From the IMG/VR virus record IMGVR_UViG_3300024999_000068, positions 1-64,000 of that record: a stretch of DNA of 64,000 bases. The stretch is one strand, 5' to 3'. The stretch is from a virus. This document shows, one piece after another, positions 17,522-26,667 of this stretch; within the stretch, counting starts at the first letter, position 1, and the number at the start of each line of letters is the position of its first letter. The position numbers and the translations under genes were made by a program. The notes beneath the pieces were generated by a model. The model had not been told where the DNA came from, ran no database searches, and saw only the letters and a program-made list of their open reading frames with translations.

Positions 17522-18002
17522 GCGTGAAATCAATTATAATGAACTAGTTAGTATCTCAGATGCCTATAGTGGTAAGCAAGTACAGGTATTTTTATCTTCT
17601 CCTATCCAGTCTATGAATACATATCAAATGTTTCGACTAGTAGATGATGGAGATAATCTAGAGTTTTATGACATAAATATTAATAAACCAACTCTTCAGG
17701 AAATGATGATTCCTAAAGATACTATTAAAGAGATTAATTATTTTGAAGGTGGAAATATCTATGAATCAGTATTCTCTATTAGTTTATTAAATGAATGTCA
17801 AATTGATTTTGCTATTAGTGAAAAACCTATGGTTTGCAAGAAATGTGACAAATTGTTAGATAGACATTTAATCCCATCTTGGCAAATAAATCAGATTGGA
17901 AGTTATGGTAGTCAATGGGATAATGAACGTGTTGTGATCGATTTTTGTGAAGATTGTTTGTTGGAATTTCTTGGCTATAAGGATGGTGAGATAGATGAGT
18001 AA
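17520..18002 (+). CDS. Hypothetical protein with a zinc-finger-like CxxC pair
   Basis: A 160-aa protein from ATG 17520 (a TTG at 17508 is also in frame). CKKCDKLLDR and, 40 residues on, FCEDCLLEF form a likely zinc site in the C-terminal part. The N-terminal part is acidic and alpha/beta. The end overlaps the antirepressor start by 8 bases, so the two are translated together. Its start lies in a strong hairpin, suggesting controlled translation. Confidence 0.55.
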   Translation: MREINYNELVSISDAYSGKQVQVFLSSPIQSMNTYQMFRLVDDGDNLEFYDININKPTLQEMMIPKDTIKEINYFEGGNIYESVFSISLLNECQIDFAISEKPMVCKKCDKLLDRHLIPSWQINQIGSYGSQWDNERVVIDFCEDCLLEFLGYKDGEIDE

Positions 18003-18762
18003 ATTAACATTATTTCAAAATGATAAATTTGGTAACATTAGAGTATTTATCAGAAATGAAGAGTTTTGGTTTGTTGCAAAAGATATATCAGATATACTCA
18101 AATATTCTGAAACAAATGCCATGACTAAGCGATTGGATAGTGATGAAATCATATCCGACAAATTGGAGGGTATGAATATGAAATCAACTTTAATAAATGA
18201 AAGTGGATTATATAATGCAATAATCGGTTCTAAATTGCCTGAAGCAAAGTTATTTAAAAAATGGATTACTTCTGAAGTGCTCCCTTCTATCCGTAAACAT
18301 GGTGCTTATATGACCGAAGATGTAATTGAAAAGACTTTAAATGATCCAGATTTTATTATTCAATTGGCAAATCAGTTAAAAGAAGAGAAGCAAAAGAGAT
18401 TATTTGTCGAGCAACAATTAGAAGAGCAGAGACCAAAAGTTGAGATTTATGATGAGTTAATTGATCAAAAAGATTTAATGAATTTTAAACAAGTTGCTAA
18501 TACATTTGGGTTTTGCGGAAGAAATACACTCATGAAAATATTGAGAGAAGAACATGTACTGTCTGACAATGGTTTTAATTGGAATCTACCATATGCTCAA
18601 TATCTTGAGGCCAATTTATTCAAAGTTAAGATTATCCCAAGAAGGACTCGTGATGGTGTGACAAATATTTGCACAACTTTGTGTACAGTGAAGGCATTGG
18701 AGTTTATTAAGAGGATTTTAGACAAAAAGAAAAGCTTGCAGTTAGAGCTACAAACTTTTTAG
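17995..18762 (+). CDS. Phage antirepressor, Bro-N plus KilAC
   Basis: A 255-aa protein. Residues 1-105 form a BRO-N domain (EEFWFVAKDISDILKYSETN, ESGLYNAIIGSKLPEAKLF, WITSEVLPSIRKHGAY). A short coiled stretch follows, then a KilAC-type DNA-binding domain (LMNFKQVANTFGFCGRNTLMK). Proteins of this type relieve repression of lytic genes. It is the last gene of the regulatory island and is followed by a terminator. Confidence 0.85.
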   Translation: MSKLTLFQNDKFGNIRVFIRNEEFWFVAKDISDILKYSETNAMTKRLDSDEIISDKLEGMNMKSTLINESGLYNAIIGSKLPEAKLFKKWITSEVLPSIRKHGAYMTEDVIEKTLNDPDFIIQLANQLKEEKQKRLFVEQQLEEQRPKVEIYDELIDQKDLMNFKQVANTFGFCGRNTLMKILREEHVLSDNGFNWNLPYAQYLEANLFKVKIIPRRTRDGVTNICTTLCTVKALEFIKRILDKKKSLQLELQTF

Positions 18763-18810
18763 GGTTTTTAATGAATTCATGTAAGTAGGATTATACCATA
18801 GATTTAGAGA

Positions 18811-18838
18811 AGAATCCATAGAAATATGGATTCTTTTT
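18811..18838 (+). terminator. Intrinsic terminator
   Basis: Ten-bp perfect stem AGAATCCATA (18811-18820) with TATGGATTCT (18825-18834), loop GAAA, then TTTT. It ends the antirepressor transcript. Confidence 0.8.
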
Positions 18839-18855
18839 GTGATTGAAAAAATTAA

Positions 18856-19024
18856 GGTAGGTATAACCTTGCCCCTACGTCAAATATATGACGCACCATC
18901 AAACACAAGGAGTGTTAAATTTCTCCCTTAGTTTTAGTTTAATTTGATAGTTTTACTAGCAGGAGATAGTGGCCTAATTACCCACTATTAGATGTAACTC
19001 GCACATCGCTTCTTGCTAGTTTTT
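18856..19024 (+). ncRNA. Structured RNA of unknown class before the 883-aa gene
   Basis: About 170 bases without an ORF hold several hairpins: GTAGG/CCTAC near 18858-18880, CGTCA/TGACG near 18879-18894, and a long ATCAAA/TTTGAT closure. A three-way junction follows. ACTAGCA (18955-18961) pairs with TGCTAGT (19014-19020) and encloses ATAGTGG/CCACTAT (18966-18972, 18982-18988) and GATGT/ACATC (18991-18995, 19003-19007). A T-run follows at 19021. It could be a riboregulator or an unusual terminator. No known class was matched. Confidence 0.5.
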
Positions 19025-19078
19025 ATAATTATGGGCGAGTAGACAATAAAATAAAAATAAGAAAGCGAGTTGTTGTAA

Positions 19079-21730
19079 TTGGAAAATGTTAAGGGTGAGA
19101 CTAAAGAGTTAAAAGAAATAAATAAACTGATAAATAATAATTGGTACGAGTATATTTTGGATGAGATTAAAAGTTTGTCAAGAGTAATGTCAGATACTCA
19201 ATTGTCAAAACACTATGACAAACCAATATCGAATATAGAGAAAATATTATATAAGATATTAAAGATTAACAGAAAATCACGTATTGAGAATTTAACCAAA
19301 GAAGAAATTATACAAATATATGAATATGTTCTATCAGGAGAAAGACTAATGTTTCCTAATGATTTTTATACTAAAGAAAAACATCATGAAATATTATTAA
19401 CATATCTTTTTAAAGAAAAATTAAATTGGGATACATATGATATATTAAAATATTTTAATTTTTCAACATTGGATAATAATAAGCTCTATGGATTAAGAAA
19501 AAATAAAAAGGTTATTGATATTGTAAATTTAATTAATAACATATTTAATACGGATTTTAAAATTTGGCAATATCAAGAATCTACTACTAATCATTATTTT
19601 GATTCTAAAAGTAATCTTGACGATGCAATAAAATGGTTTAAAGAAAACATCGCAAACGATAAAAACATTTACACCATTTATGAGGCATATAGTTATGGAC
19701 TTAATGCTTTGGCACATGAATACAAATTGTATCAAGGATTAATTAAAGGGAAGTTTGATAATAAACATTTTGACTTTTACGAATATGTATTTCAAGAAAA
19801 ATTCGACATGCAACATTACAAAAATAACAATTATCCTTTTGATATATTATTAATACCGATATCGTTAGATAATAAATCAATAATATATGAATTAACAGAT
19901 GCTTATTATAATTTAGATGATATTGGAAAAACACTAATAAATTGTATGATTAGGTATTGTGAAGAAAATAATAGATTCCCAACTTTTAATGATATGTTAA
20001 TAAAAGATGGATACATAAGTTATGATTATTATAAAAAATATTTTAGCAATATGGAAAACTTAAATAAATATATCTACAGACTTGATTTAAGACCAGAAAA
20101 AATGATATGCAATGACTGTTGTGAGGAATTTCCTTTTACAGAAGAGTTCTTTACTAATTCTAAAACAGACAGATTTGGACTTCTCTATCAGTGTAAAAAG
20201 TGCAATAGTAAATATACAATGAGATCGCATTATAAAAAAATTGGTATAATATTAGAACGGGATGTTACTGAAATTAATCCAACACAGTGGTGGAAATATG
20301 CTCATGAGGGAACGATACCTAAGATGCCAGATTTTTGTTTTGAAATTAACAACATGATAAAAATTATAAGACATGTATTTCACAATGAATTGAAGTTTAT
20401 CAATAAAGAAGATTTTCTAGATATTGATAGATATAATGTTCGCATGAATACATCTTTGTTTATTAGTAGCATATACTCTAAATTCTTTACGAAGAAAGAG
20501 ATGTTTCAACAATGCTTTCCAGAATATGAATTTATAGATGATGATTTTAATATTTACAATGATGAGAATACTAACAATATAATTAAAGAATGGATTGAAT
20601 TCAATAGTTTAAAAATAATAGATTTATTAAAGAACGGAAATACATCATTGTTCGATAAGGAAATTAACAATCTATATGTTACTAGATTTTGTTCAATCAC
20701 AGATATGTTTTTATGGTATTTTAATTATAATAATGTATTACATCCAATCCATAAAAGAGTAATATCTGTTTTTGATTTTCAACAAAAACCAGATGGGTTT
20801 TGGGATGTAAAAGAAAATAGAATAACTCGTATAAAGATGTATTGTGAACAGGAATGTAAAGAAAGCATCTTAAGTGTAATTAATGATAATATTTTACTTA
20901 AAAATTGGACTAAACGATATTTTACAATGTTAAAAATCAGTAAAATAGTTATCAATTACAATAAGTATAATAATACACTGTATGACACGCTTATAGAAAC
21001 TTATCCAGAAATAAAAGTTAATAATATATTATTTAGTTGGGAATGGGTACAGATTAAAAATGGAACTTACTCAAGAGAGTATTTGATAGATTGCTTGAGA
21101 GAATTGGTCATATATCGTATGAATGATTTGATAATAGACATAGAAGAAGACTTGCCAAGGTATATGAATAATACATATATAAATACAATTTATCCAAGAT
21201 TTAATCAACATAAAAATAAAAATTTTAAATCATATTATGAATGGTCTTGCCTAGCTTTCCCCGAATACGATAATGAGTGGAAACCAGATGACTTTGGGAG
21301 TACATACGCTTTTGATGGTGCAAAATGTGATAGCATTCAAGAAAAAATGGCTTATGAGTATATTAAAAGAGACTTTGGTCTTGAGTATATTATGAGTATG
21401 GGAAGGAGGCATAGCGGTTCACATATAATAGAAGTTGATAAAGAAATATATGGATTTAAAAAATGTTGTCCAGATTTCATTATTGAAAAAATATTTATTA
21501 AAAATAGGATAAAACAATTAGATAAGCCAATTTATATTGAATATTATGGTTTATATGTTGAAAATAATAAAGATAAGATATTTGTCAACTATGTGAAAAA
21601 GACTCATCAGAAAAACGAAATATACAATTCACTAGATAATATTATATTTATAGCACTGTATCCATCAGATTTAAAAAATAACTGCGAAGGAGTAAAGAAT
21701 AAAATGAATAATGCATTGTCAAAAATATAA
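19079..21730 (+). CDS. 883-aa protein with zinc finger and PD-(D/E)XK-like nuclease end
   Basis: TTG start, poor ribosome site. The first 330 residues are Asn/Lys/Tyr/Ile-rich helices without a known motif. A zinc finger at about 342-380 (ICNDCCEEFPFTEEFFTNSK ... YQCKKCNSKY) is of the type found in phage HNH-associated proteins. The C-terminal 130 residues contain CDSIQEKMAYEY, CCPDFIIEK and IYIEYYGLYV, matching the Asp and Glu-x-x positions of a PD-(D/E)XK nuclease, then KKTHQKNEIYN and IIFIALYPSDL. The fold resembles nuclease ends of large phage homing or defence proteins. The preceding 170-base structured RNA may be linked. Function is not established. Confidence 0.55.
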   Translation: MENVKGETKELKEINKLINNNWYEYILDEIKSLSRVMSDTQLSKHYDKPISNIEKILYKILKINRKSRIENLTKEEIIQIYEYVLSGERLMFPNDFYTKEKHHEILLTYLFKEKLNWDTYDILKYFNFSTLDNNKLYGLRKNKKVIDIVNLINNIFNTDFKIWQYQESTTNHYFDSKSNLDDAIKWFKENIANDKNIYTIYEAYSYGLNALAHEYKLYQGLIKGKFDNKHFDFYEYVFQEKFDMQHYKNNNYPFDILLIPISLDNKSIIYELTDAYYNLDDIGKTLINCMIRYCEENNRFPTFNDMLIKDGYISYDYYKKYFSNMENLNKYIYRLDLRPEKMICNDCCEEFPFTEEFFTNSKTDRFGLLYQCKKCNSKYTMRSHYKKIGIILERDVTEINPTQWWKYAHEGTIPKMPDFCFEINNMIKIIRHVFHNELKFINKEDFLDIDRYNVRMNTSLFISSIYSKFFTKKEMFQQCFPEYEFIDDDFNIYNDENTNNIIKEWIEFNSLKIIDLLKNGNTSLFDKEINNLYVTRFCSITDMFLWYFNYNNVLHPIHKRVISVFDFQQKPDGFWDVKENRITRIKMYCEQECKESILSVINDNILLKNWTKRYFTMLKISKIVINYNKYNNTLYDTLIETYPEIKVNNILFSWEWVQIKNGTYSREYLIDCLRELVIYRMNDLIIDIEEDLPRYMNNTYINTIYPRFNQHKNKNFKSYYEWSCLAFPEYDNEWKPDDFGSTYAFDGAKCDSIQEKMAYEYIKRDFGLEYIMSMGRRHSGSHIIEVDKEIYGFKKCCPDFIIEKIFIKNRIKQLDKPIYIEYYGLYVENNKDKIFVNYVKKTHQKNEIYNSLDNIIFIALYPSDLKNNCEGVKNKMNNALSKI

Positions 21731-21765
21731 AGTAGATATAAATAACAATGAGTTTCAATTAAAAC

Positions 21766-21794
21766 TTGCATACCTCATATGTTTGTAATATAAT
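21766..21794 (+). promoter_or_regulatory. Sigma-A promoter for the lipoprotein gene
   Basis: TTGCAT (21766-21771), 17-base spacer, TATAAT (21789-21794). The 11-base TTGCATACCTC covering the -35 is repeated inverted as GAGGTATGCAA at 21820-21830, over the ribosome site. This independent promoter suggests expression from the prophage. Confidence 0.75.
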
Positions 21795-21831
21795 GTAAGC
21801 ACCTATAAAATCGAACAAGGAGGTATGCAAC

Positions 21832-22311
21832 ATGAAAAAATTAATTAGTTACTTTTTAATAATTATATCAATGTTAGGACTAGGAGGGTGTTCTAAACAA
21901 TATTCATCATCTTCTATAAATTTAAAATCAGAATACATTAAATCGTTTTCACCTTCTTTTGCAATTGATGCAGATAAAGTAACTAAGGTATCGATAGATT
22001 TATATAATCAAGTAATAAGTAACAAAATATCAGAAGTAGGTTTTAATCCACAATATCGTGATTTTTACAAGGTGGAACCACAGAATGCAGACGAAAAGGA
22101 TTTTCAAGACTATATTAAAGAATTTGCAATTAATTATTCTACGCTAGAACTTGATAATTCTACTATTAAAGCAGAACAATATTTGCGAGATAGTGGTTCA
22201 AGGAGTAAAGATGACTATGATATTTTTATGGGGAAATACAAAATTAAAGTAATAGAAGATTTAAAAAATCTTAAACTTAATTTAGATAATATAATGGAAT
22301 ATTACGAATAA
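21832..22311 (+). CDS. Phage-encoded lipoprotein
   Basis: A 159-aa protein with a perfect AAGGAGG site. The signal peptide MKKLISYFLIIISMLGLGGC ends in a lipobox LGGC, so the mature protein starts at Cys20 and is anchored to the outer face of the membrane. The mature part is mostly helical and charged, with no known enzyme motif. An own promoter inside the tail region is typical of accessory (moron) genes. By analogy with phage lipoproteins that block DNA entry, superinfection exclusion is possible but unproven. Confidence 0.7.
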   Translation: MKKLISYFLIIISMLGLGGCSKQYSSSSINLKSEYIKSFSPSFAIDADKVTKVSIDLYNQVISNKISEVGFNPQYRDFYKVEPQNADEKDFQDYIKEFAINYSTLELDNSTIKAEQYLRDSGSRSKDDYDIFMGKYKIKVIEDLKNLKLNLDNIMEYYE

Positions 22312-22327
22312 TAAGGAGTGTTGATAC

Positions 22328-22879
22328 ATGACAGAGCAAAAATTATTAACAATTGAAATGATAAGAGAAAATGAGTATATATTTGGTTCTGAATTAGAAA
22401 TTAAAAATTATTTATCTTTAAATGCAAAGAAAATATTAATTAAGAAAATTTTAAATTTATGTCTTATTGATGGAAATATTAAAAAGATTGATTTTGCTTT
22501 AAAAGAATTTGCATATGAATATGTGATGGTAAATGAATATTCGAATTTAAATTTTGATGTAGAAGATGTTTTAGAATTATATGATGAACTTAAAGAGAAT
22601 TTGGTAATTAATACTATACTAAAATTAATTCCTGAGTCAGAAAAAGAATTTATTGATTATATATTGCGAAAAGAAATTGAACAAATTCAAGTTGTCGATA
22701 ATAGTTTGGCAACTGTAATTAGTAAACAGTTAAGTAGACTTGTAGAAAAACTTCCAGATAGTGTAGAAATTAATAAAATGATTCCTAAATTAAGTAAACA
22801 AATAAATAAAATATCTCCTGATTCTTTTAAGTTTTTAACAGATGCTATTGGATGGAGTAAAGGAGACAAAAAAGAATAA
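22328..22879 (+). CDS. Putative tail assembly chaperone
   Basis: A 183-aa helical protein with an AAGGAGTG site. It is rich in Ile, Leu, Glu and Lys with no membrane segment. Chaperones of the tape measure protein usually sit just before that gene and have this composition, and only inserted genes separate the two here. A downstream overlapping frame reached by ribosomal frameshift was not found. The assignment is positional. Confidence 0.4.
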   Translation: MTEQKLLTIEMIRENEYIFGSELEIKNYLSLNAKKILIKKILNLCLIDGNIKKIDFALKEFAYEYVMVNEYSNLNFDVEDVLELYDELKENLVINTILKLIPESEKEFIDYILRKEIEQIQVVDNSLATVISKQLSRLVEKLPDSVEINKMIPKLSKQINKISPDSFKFLTDAIGWSKGDKKE

Positions 22880-23017
22880 TATTTTATTAAAAGATAAAAT
22901 CAATATTATTTATATTTTAAGAAAACTTATAGAAATGTAGGTTTATTTTATTGTGGATTTATAGATTGAATATATTTAACAGATAGTCTTTGGCAACATC
23001 TGCAATTGCAATGCAGT

Positions 23018-23046
23018 AGAAGAGGTAAACTCCCCTCTTCTTTTTT
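23018..23046 (+). terminator. Intrinsic terminator inside a larger hairpin
   Basis: AGAAGAGG (23018-23025) pairs with CCTCTTCT (23034-23041), followed by TTTTTT. An outer stem GGCAACA (22993-22999) with TGTTGCC (23046-23052) could compete with it, so attenuation is conceivable. Confidence 0.7.
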
Positions 23047-23103
23047 GTTGCCTTTTTATAATGTTTTGGATGGAGTAGTTAATAAATTTAAGGAGTGATG
23101 GAA

Positions 23104-24219
23104 ATGTTCGAAGATTTTTATTGGGAAGAAGATAGTATATCTGATTTTAGAAGACTAAATATTATACATAAAAAATTTATTAGGGAGAAAGAAAAATTTA
23201 TAAATTACAATGGACAATTTCGTATGTGTAGTAAATGTAGAGAAAAATTACCTTTAAATAGTTATTTCTTTCATTCTGGTGGAAAAGATAAATACCATAG
23301 ATATTGCAAATTATGTGAAGGGTCTTCATCATACGGATGGGGACGAAAAGAAAATAATTTGTTTAATGAATCTGGACAGCACTATTGTACAAAGTGTGAT
23401 AGAATTTTGCCATTAAACGAATACTATTTTAGCAAAACAACAGGGCGATGTAATAAAACAGGATTTTCTAGTAATTGCAAGGAATGTAGAAATAAAGATT
23501 CTAATTTCCAATTTCATAGTTTAAATAATTATCATGAACTACTTGATATTAAAAAAGGATTTAAAATATGCTCAGATTGCTTATTAGAATTACCAGATAA
23601 TGATAATTATTATTTCAATAGAAATGATCGAGAATATGGTCATACTCAGTGTAAAAATTGTAAGGGTTTTGAATATGGTGTTCATAGAATTAATAGAGTT
23701 ATGGAAAAACATTTACCAGTAGGATATAAATTTTGTTCAAATTGTTTAGATATTTTTAAAGTAGAAGATATGTCTTATGGTATGGTATATTGTCAACCAT
23801 GTGCAAATGAAAAAAGTGGTGTTTGGTCTAAAACTGACAAGGGCAAACAATATAAACGACAATTTAGACAAATCCGTAGGGCTAAACAATTATTTTTACG
23901 TAATGATTTAACGGAAGTTCAATGGGATGAAACATTAAAATATTTCGATCATTCTTGTGCATACTGTGGAACTACAGAAGAAAAACATAAACAAGAAATA
24001 GAGCAGGTACTTCATCAAGAACATGTAATTCCGATATCTAAAGATGGTGAATATACAAAAAATAATATTATTCCTGCATGTAGAAAATGTAATTATGCGA
24101 AATATACAATGTCTTTAAAAGAATTTTATATAAAAACAAAACATTTTTCTGAAAAAAGATATAACAAAATATTGAATTTTATACTAGAAAATTCAGAAGT
24201 AATTCAAAATACAAATTAG
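23104..24219 (+). CDS. HNH endonuclease with four zinc fingers
   Basis: A 371-aa protein from ATG 23104 (AAGGAG 9 bases upstream; a GTG at 23095 is less likely). Four successive CxxC...CxxC fingers (for example MCSKCREKLPLNSYFF ... YCKLCEG, and YCTKCDRILPLNEYYF) each hold the P-L-N-x-Y-F-F pattern. The C-terminal HNH core is CAYCGTTEEKHKQ, then HQEHVIPISKDG, NNIIPACRKCN. The fingers would bind DNA and the HNH core nick or cut it. It lies between the chaperone-like gene and the tape measure region as a mobile insertion. Confidence 0.8.
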   Translation: MFEDFYWEEDSISDFRRLNIIHKKFIREKEKFINYNGQFRMCSKCREKLPLNSYFFHSGGKDKYHRYCKLCEGSSSYGWGRKENNLFNESGQHYCTKCDRILPLNEYYFSKTTGRCNKTGFSSNCKECRNKDSNFQFHSLNNYHELLDIKKGFKICSDCLLELPDNDNYYFNRNDREYGHTQCKNCKGFEYGVHRINRVMEKHLPVGYKFCSNCLDIFKVEDMSYGMVYCQPCANEKSGVWSKTDKGKQYKRQFRQIRRAKQLFLRNDLTEVQWDETLKYFDHSCAYCGTTEEKHKQEIEQVLHQEHVIPISKDGEYTKNNIIPACRKCNYAKYTMSLKEFYIKTKHFSEKRYNKILNFILENSEVIQNTN

Positions 24220-24260
24220 TTAATAAGAATCGTCTTAATAATAATATGGGAGATGACATC

Positions 24261-24677
24261 ATGGATTTTAAAGACTTAAAATCCCTAGAATTGTATTTAC
24301 AAAAAAAAATATCCGAATCTCTCCAAACCGATGTAGCGTTGGAAAGTAGACATCTTATACGTGAAAAAATACAAACAGTGGTGCTAGAGGCATATATTCC
24401 CCAAGATTATATTCGCACATATGAAACAATTAATAGTTGCGTATCTATTCCAATTGGTAATTATACAATTGAATTAAAAAATACAAGAGAAGGAGATAAT
24501 GGAGAGAATATACCTTATATTTTAGAGAGTGGAGTTGGTTATTCTTGGGGAAATAATCTAGATGAAAGAATTGGACCAAGACCATTTATGAGAAAAACAT
24601 ATGAAGATTTAGCAATAGGGAAAGCAAGATTATTTATGAAGATTGCGTTAAAAAAACGAGGTATAAATACTATATAG
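24261..24677 (+). CDS. HK97 gp10-like neck protein
   Basis: A 138-aa protein from ATG 24261, preceded by GGGAGATG (an in-frame ATG at 24246 lacks a site). The C-terminal signature YILESGVGYSWG ... RIGPRPFMRKTYEDLA is that of the HK97 gp10 family, a neck or tail-joining protein. It usually lies before the tail tube gene, so its place next to the tape measure gene is unusual. A small CCCTAC/GTAGGG hairpin follows at 24688-24709. Confidence 0.6.
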   Translation: MDFKDLKSLELYLQKKISESLQTDVALESRHLIREKIQTVVLEAYIPQDYIRTYETINSCVSIPIGNYTIELKNTREGDNGENIPYILESGVGYSWGNNLDERIGPRPFMRKTYEDLAIGKARLFMKIALKKRGINTI

Positions 24678-24749
24678 AAAAACAACTCCCTACTCTTTGA
24701 AGTGTAGGGTATCTTTATGCCCGAAATTACATAGAGAGGATGATTTAAT

Positions 24750-26156
24750 TTGGATGATTTAAATATTCTAATCAAAGCTAAACTATCATCAACAGCAACA
24801 GAGATTGGAACACAAATAAAGGCATTAAACAAACAGATCACAGAAGTCATTTCTGTAAAAATGAAGATTGATGCAAAAGATTTAGCAATTATTAATGATA
24901 CTTTAGATAATATAAGAAAACCAAAAAACGGTGGTAAGATAACTGTTTTTAATGAGGCAGATTTAAAAGCACAAGGGGTTAAATATAAGCAAGGTGTAAT
25001 GAAAACTATTGAAGATGTTGAAAAATATCTTAAAGGTGCTTTTAATGGTAAGAAATTTGATCTAGGAGCAATTGTAGCAGATTCAAGTGGGAATATCAAA
25101 TCATTTGAAGCAGGTATTAAATCTGCAAATAATCAATTAGAAAAAGTAAAATTTAATTTAGCAGAAATATCAAGAATAAGCAAGAGTGGAGTTGCTAGTA
25201 CAAATTCAGGATATGTATTAAGTAGTTCTCAATTATCAAGAATAGCAGTCAAACCTGAACAAATTTTTGATAGGACAAAATTAGAAGCAGAAGGTAGGCA
25301 ATTTTTTGTTTCTTCGTCTAATATTGTTGAACGAGTTAAAAAAGAATTTAAATCTCTTGGAGATGTAGATGTTAAATTCTTAAAAAATTCACAACAAGAA
25401 ATAATTGGTTTTACTGCTAATGTTACTAAGGTTAATGGTGTAATAGAGCAATTAAAATTCAATATGGCAAGAATACAATCTGGAAATAGTGTGCAAAGAG
25501 GATATGTATTTTCTGGAGAAAATTTAATTGATAAAAATGCAGGTTCTAATATACAAAAATCATTAGATAAATTGCAATTATATGAGAATAAAATTGCTAA
25601 ATTAAAGGCAGGATTTACATCTCCCACAACTGGAATATCAAACACAGAGAATTTAGCGACATTAACTTCCCAATACGATAGAATTAAGGCAACTATAGAC
25701 CAAACAAGACTAAGTAGCACAAACCTATCTAATGAACAAAGAAGAGGCATGATCCAAAGTATAACTAATTTGGAATTAGAAATTTCTAAATATAGAGATT
25801 TACAAAGAGTTATGAAAACAAGCACTGGAGGTTCTTCTAGTACTTCTGGAACTTTAAGCGATAAAGATATATCTCTATATCAAGATAGTATGACAAATAA
25901 ATTAGCTAGTTTACAAGTTGGGAAAAGTGCAGTTTTTGCAAGACCAGAAATTATAGCAGAAATGAATCGTTTAACACAAAGCGTAGCAAGATTTGGAGAA
26001 GTTGGAGGATTATCTGCTAGAGAAGTTAATTTACAATTTGCTCAATTAACAACATCTGTACGAAGAGCAACTGCTGAAATCACAAGAATAAATGGTGCTG
26101 CAGATAGTGTAGCAACGACCTTCGGGAAGGATATTTTTAAACTCGGAATTTGGAGT
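24750..26156 (+). CDS. Tape measure protein, exon 1
   Basis: TTG start behind AGAGGATG. This exon encodes the N-terminal 469 residues of the tail tape measure protein, which sets tail length and is threaded through the tube. It has helical repeats with Lys/Ser/Asn (IGTQIKALNKQITEVISVK) and ends ...TTFGKDIFKLGIWS. Without splicing the frame would add 11 residues of intron and stop at 26190. The continuation LAATLMYAPFRALKDGI is found after the intron in another frame, as expected for an interrupted gene. Exon 1 and exon 2 give about 2,000 residues. Confidence 0.8.
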
Positions 26157-26667
26157 AATAAGTATTATTTTGTCGAATATATGTATGATTAATTACATAT
26201 TCTACAAAAACGTAAAGCTCCGCATATAGTGTGAACTGTATGTAGTGATAGATGACGGATAACAATCTATCCAATATCTCATCAATTGCTGGCAATCGCT
26301 AAGAGCTAACTAAACTACAACGTAGGTATGAAATAAGGCCAAGCGTGAATGTTGCGAAAGTAGAAAAAATTAGTTAGATGGCATATGGTTAAATCCTAAG
26401 TGCTATAAACAATGGGTCTTCAGCATCTTATATCCGAATAGGATACAGTTCAACGACCATTCCCCTTGAGGGAAGTAGGGCCAAGTGGTGGGCGAAAATC
26501 CCTTAAATCGAAATGAGAGACTTTCTTATAAATAAATATAATTTATAAGAAATGATGATATGGTCTGGGCTTGCATGGAAATCATGCAGAAGTTCATGTT
26601 AAATAATAATATATAATTATTTAATTGAGAACTGGCAGAAATTAACGAATTCTGTCGAACACTCCGT
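26157..26667 (+). ncRNA. Group I intron in the tape measure gene
   Basis: About 511 bases without an ORF of note. The conserved P7 pairing is CGACCA (26454-26459, in the typical TTCAACGACCA context) with TGGTC (26561-26565). The exon end GGAGT (26152-26156) pairs with an internal guide GCTCC (26217-26221), giving P1 with the hallmark U-G pair at the splice site. A P8-like stem (CTTATAAA/TTTATAAG) lies near 26523-26550. Splicing after 26156 restores the frame if the downstream exon starts at 26668. That would make the last intron base T, not the usual G (26666), so the 3' site is uncertain by a base. Confidence 0.8.

Noticed and set aside
22328-23000. Programmed frameshift of the tail assembly chaperone
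   Set aside because: No slippery site with an overlapping downstream frame was seen before the next terminator.
24539-25825. Long minus-strand open frames opposite the gp10-like and tape measure genes
   Set aside because: They mirror low-complexity codons of real + strand genes, lack ribosome sites and have no recognisable domain.
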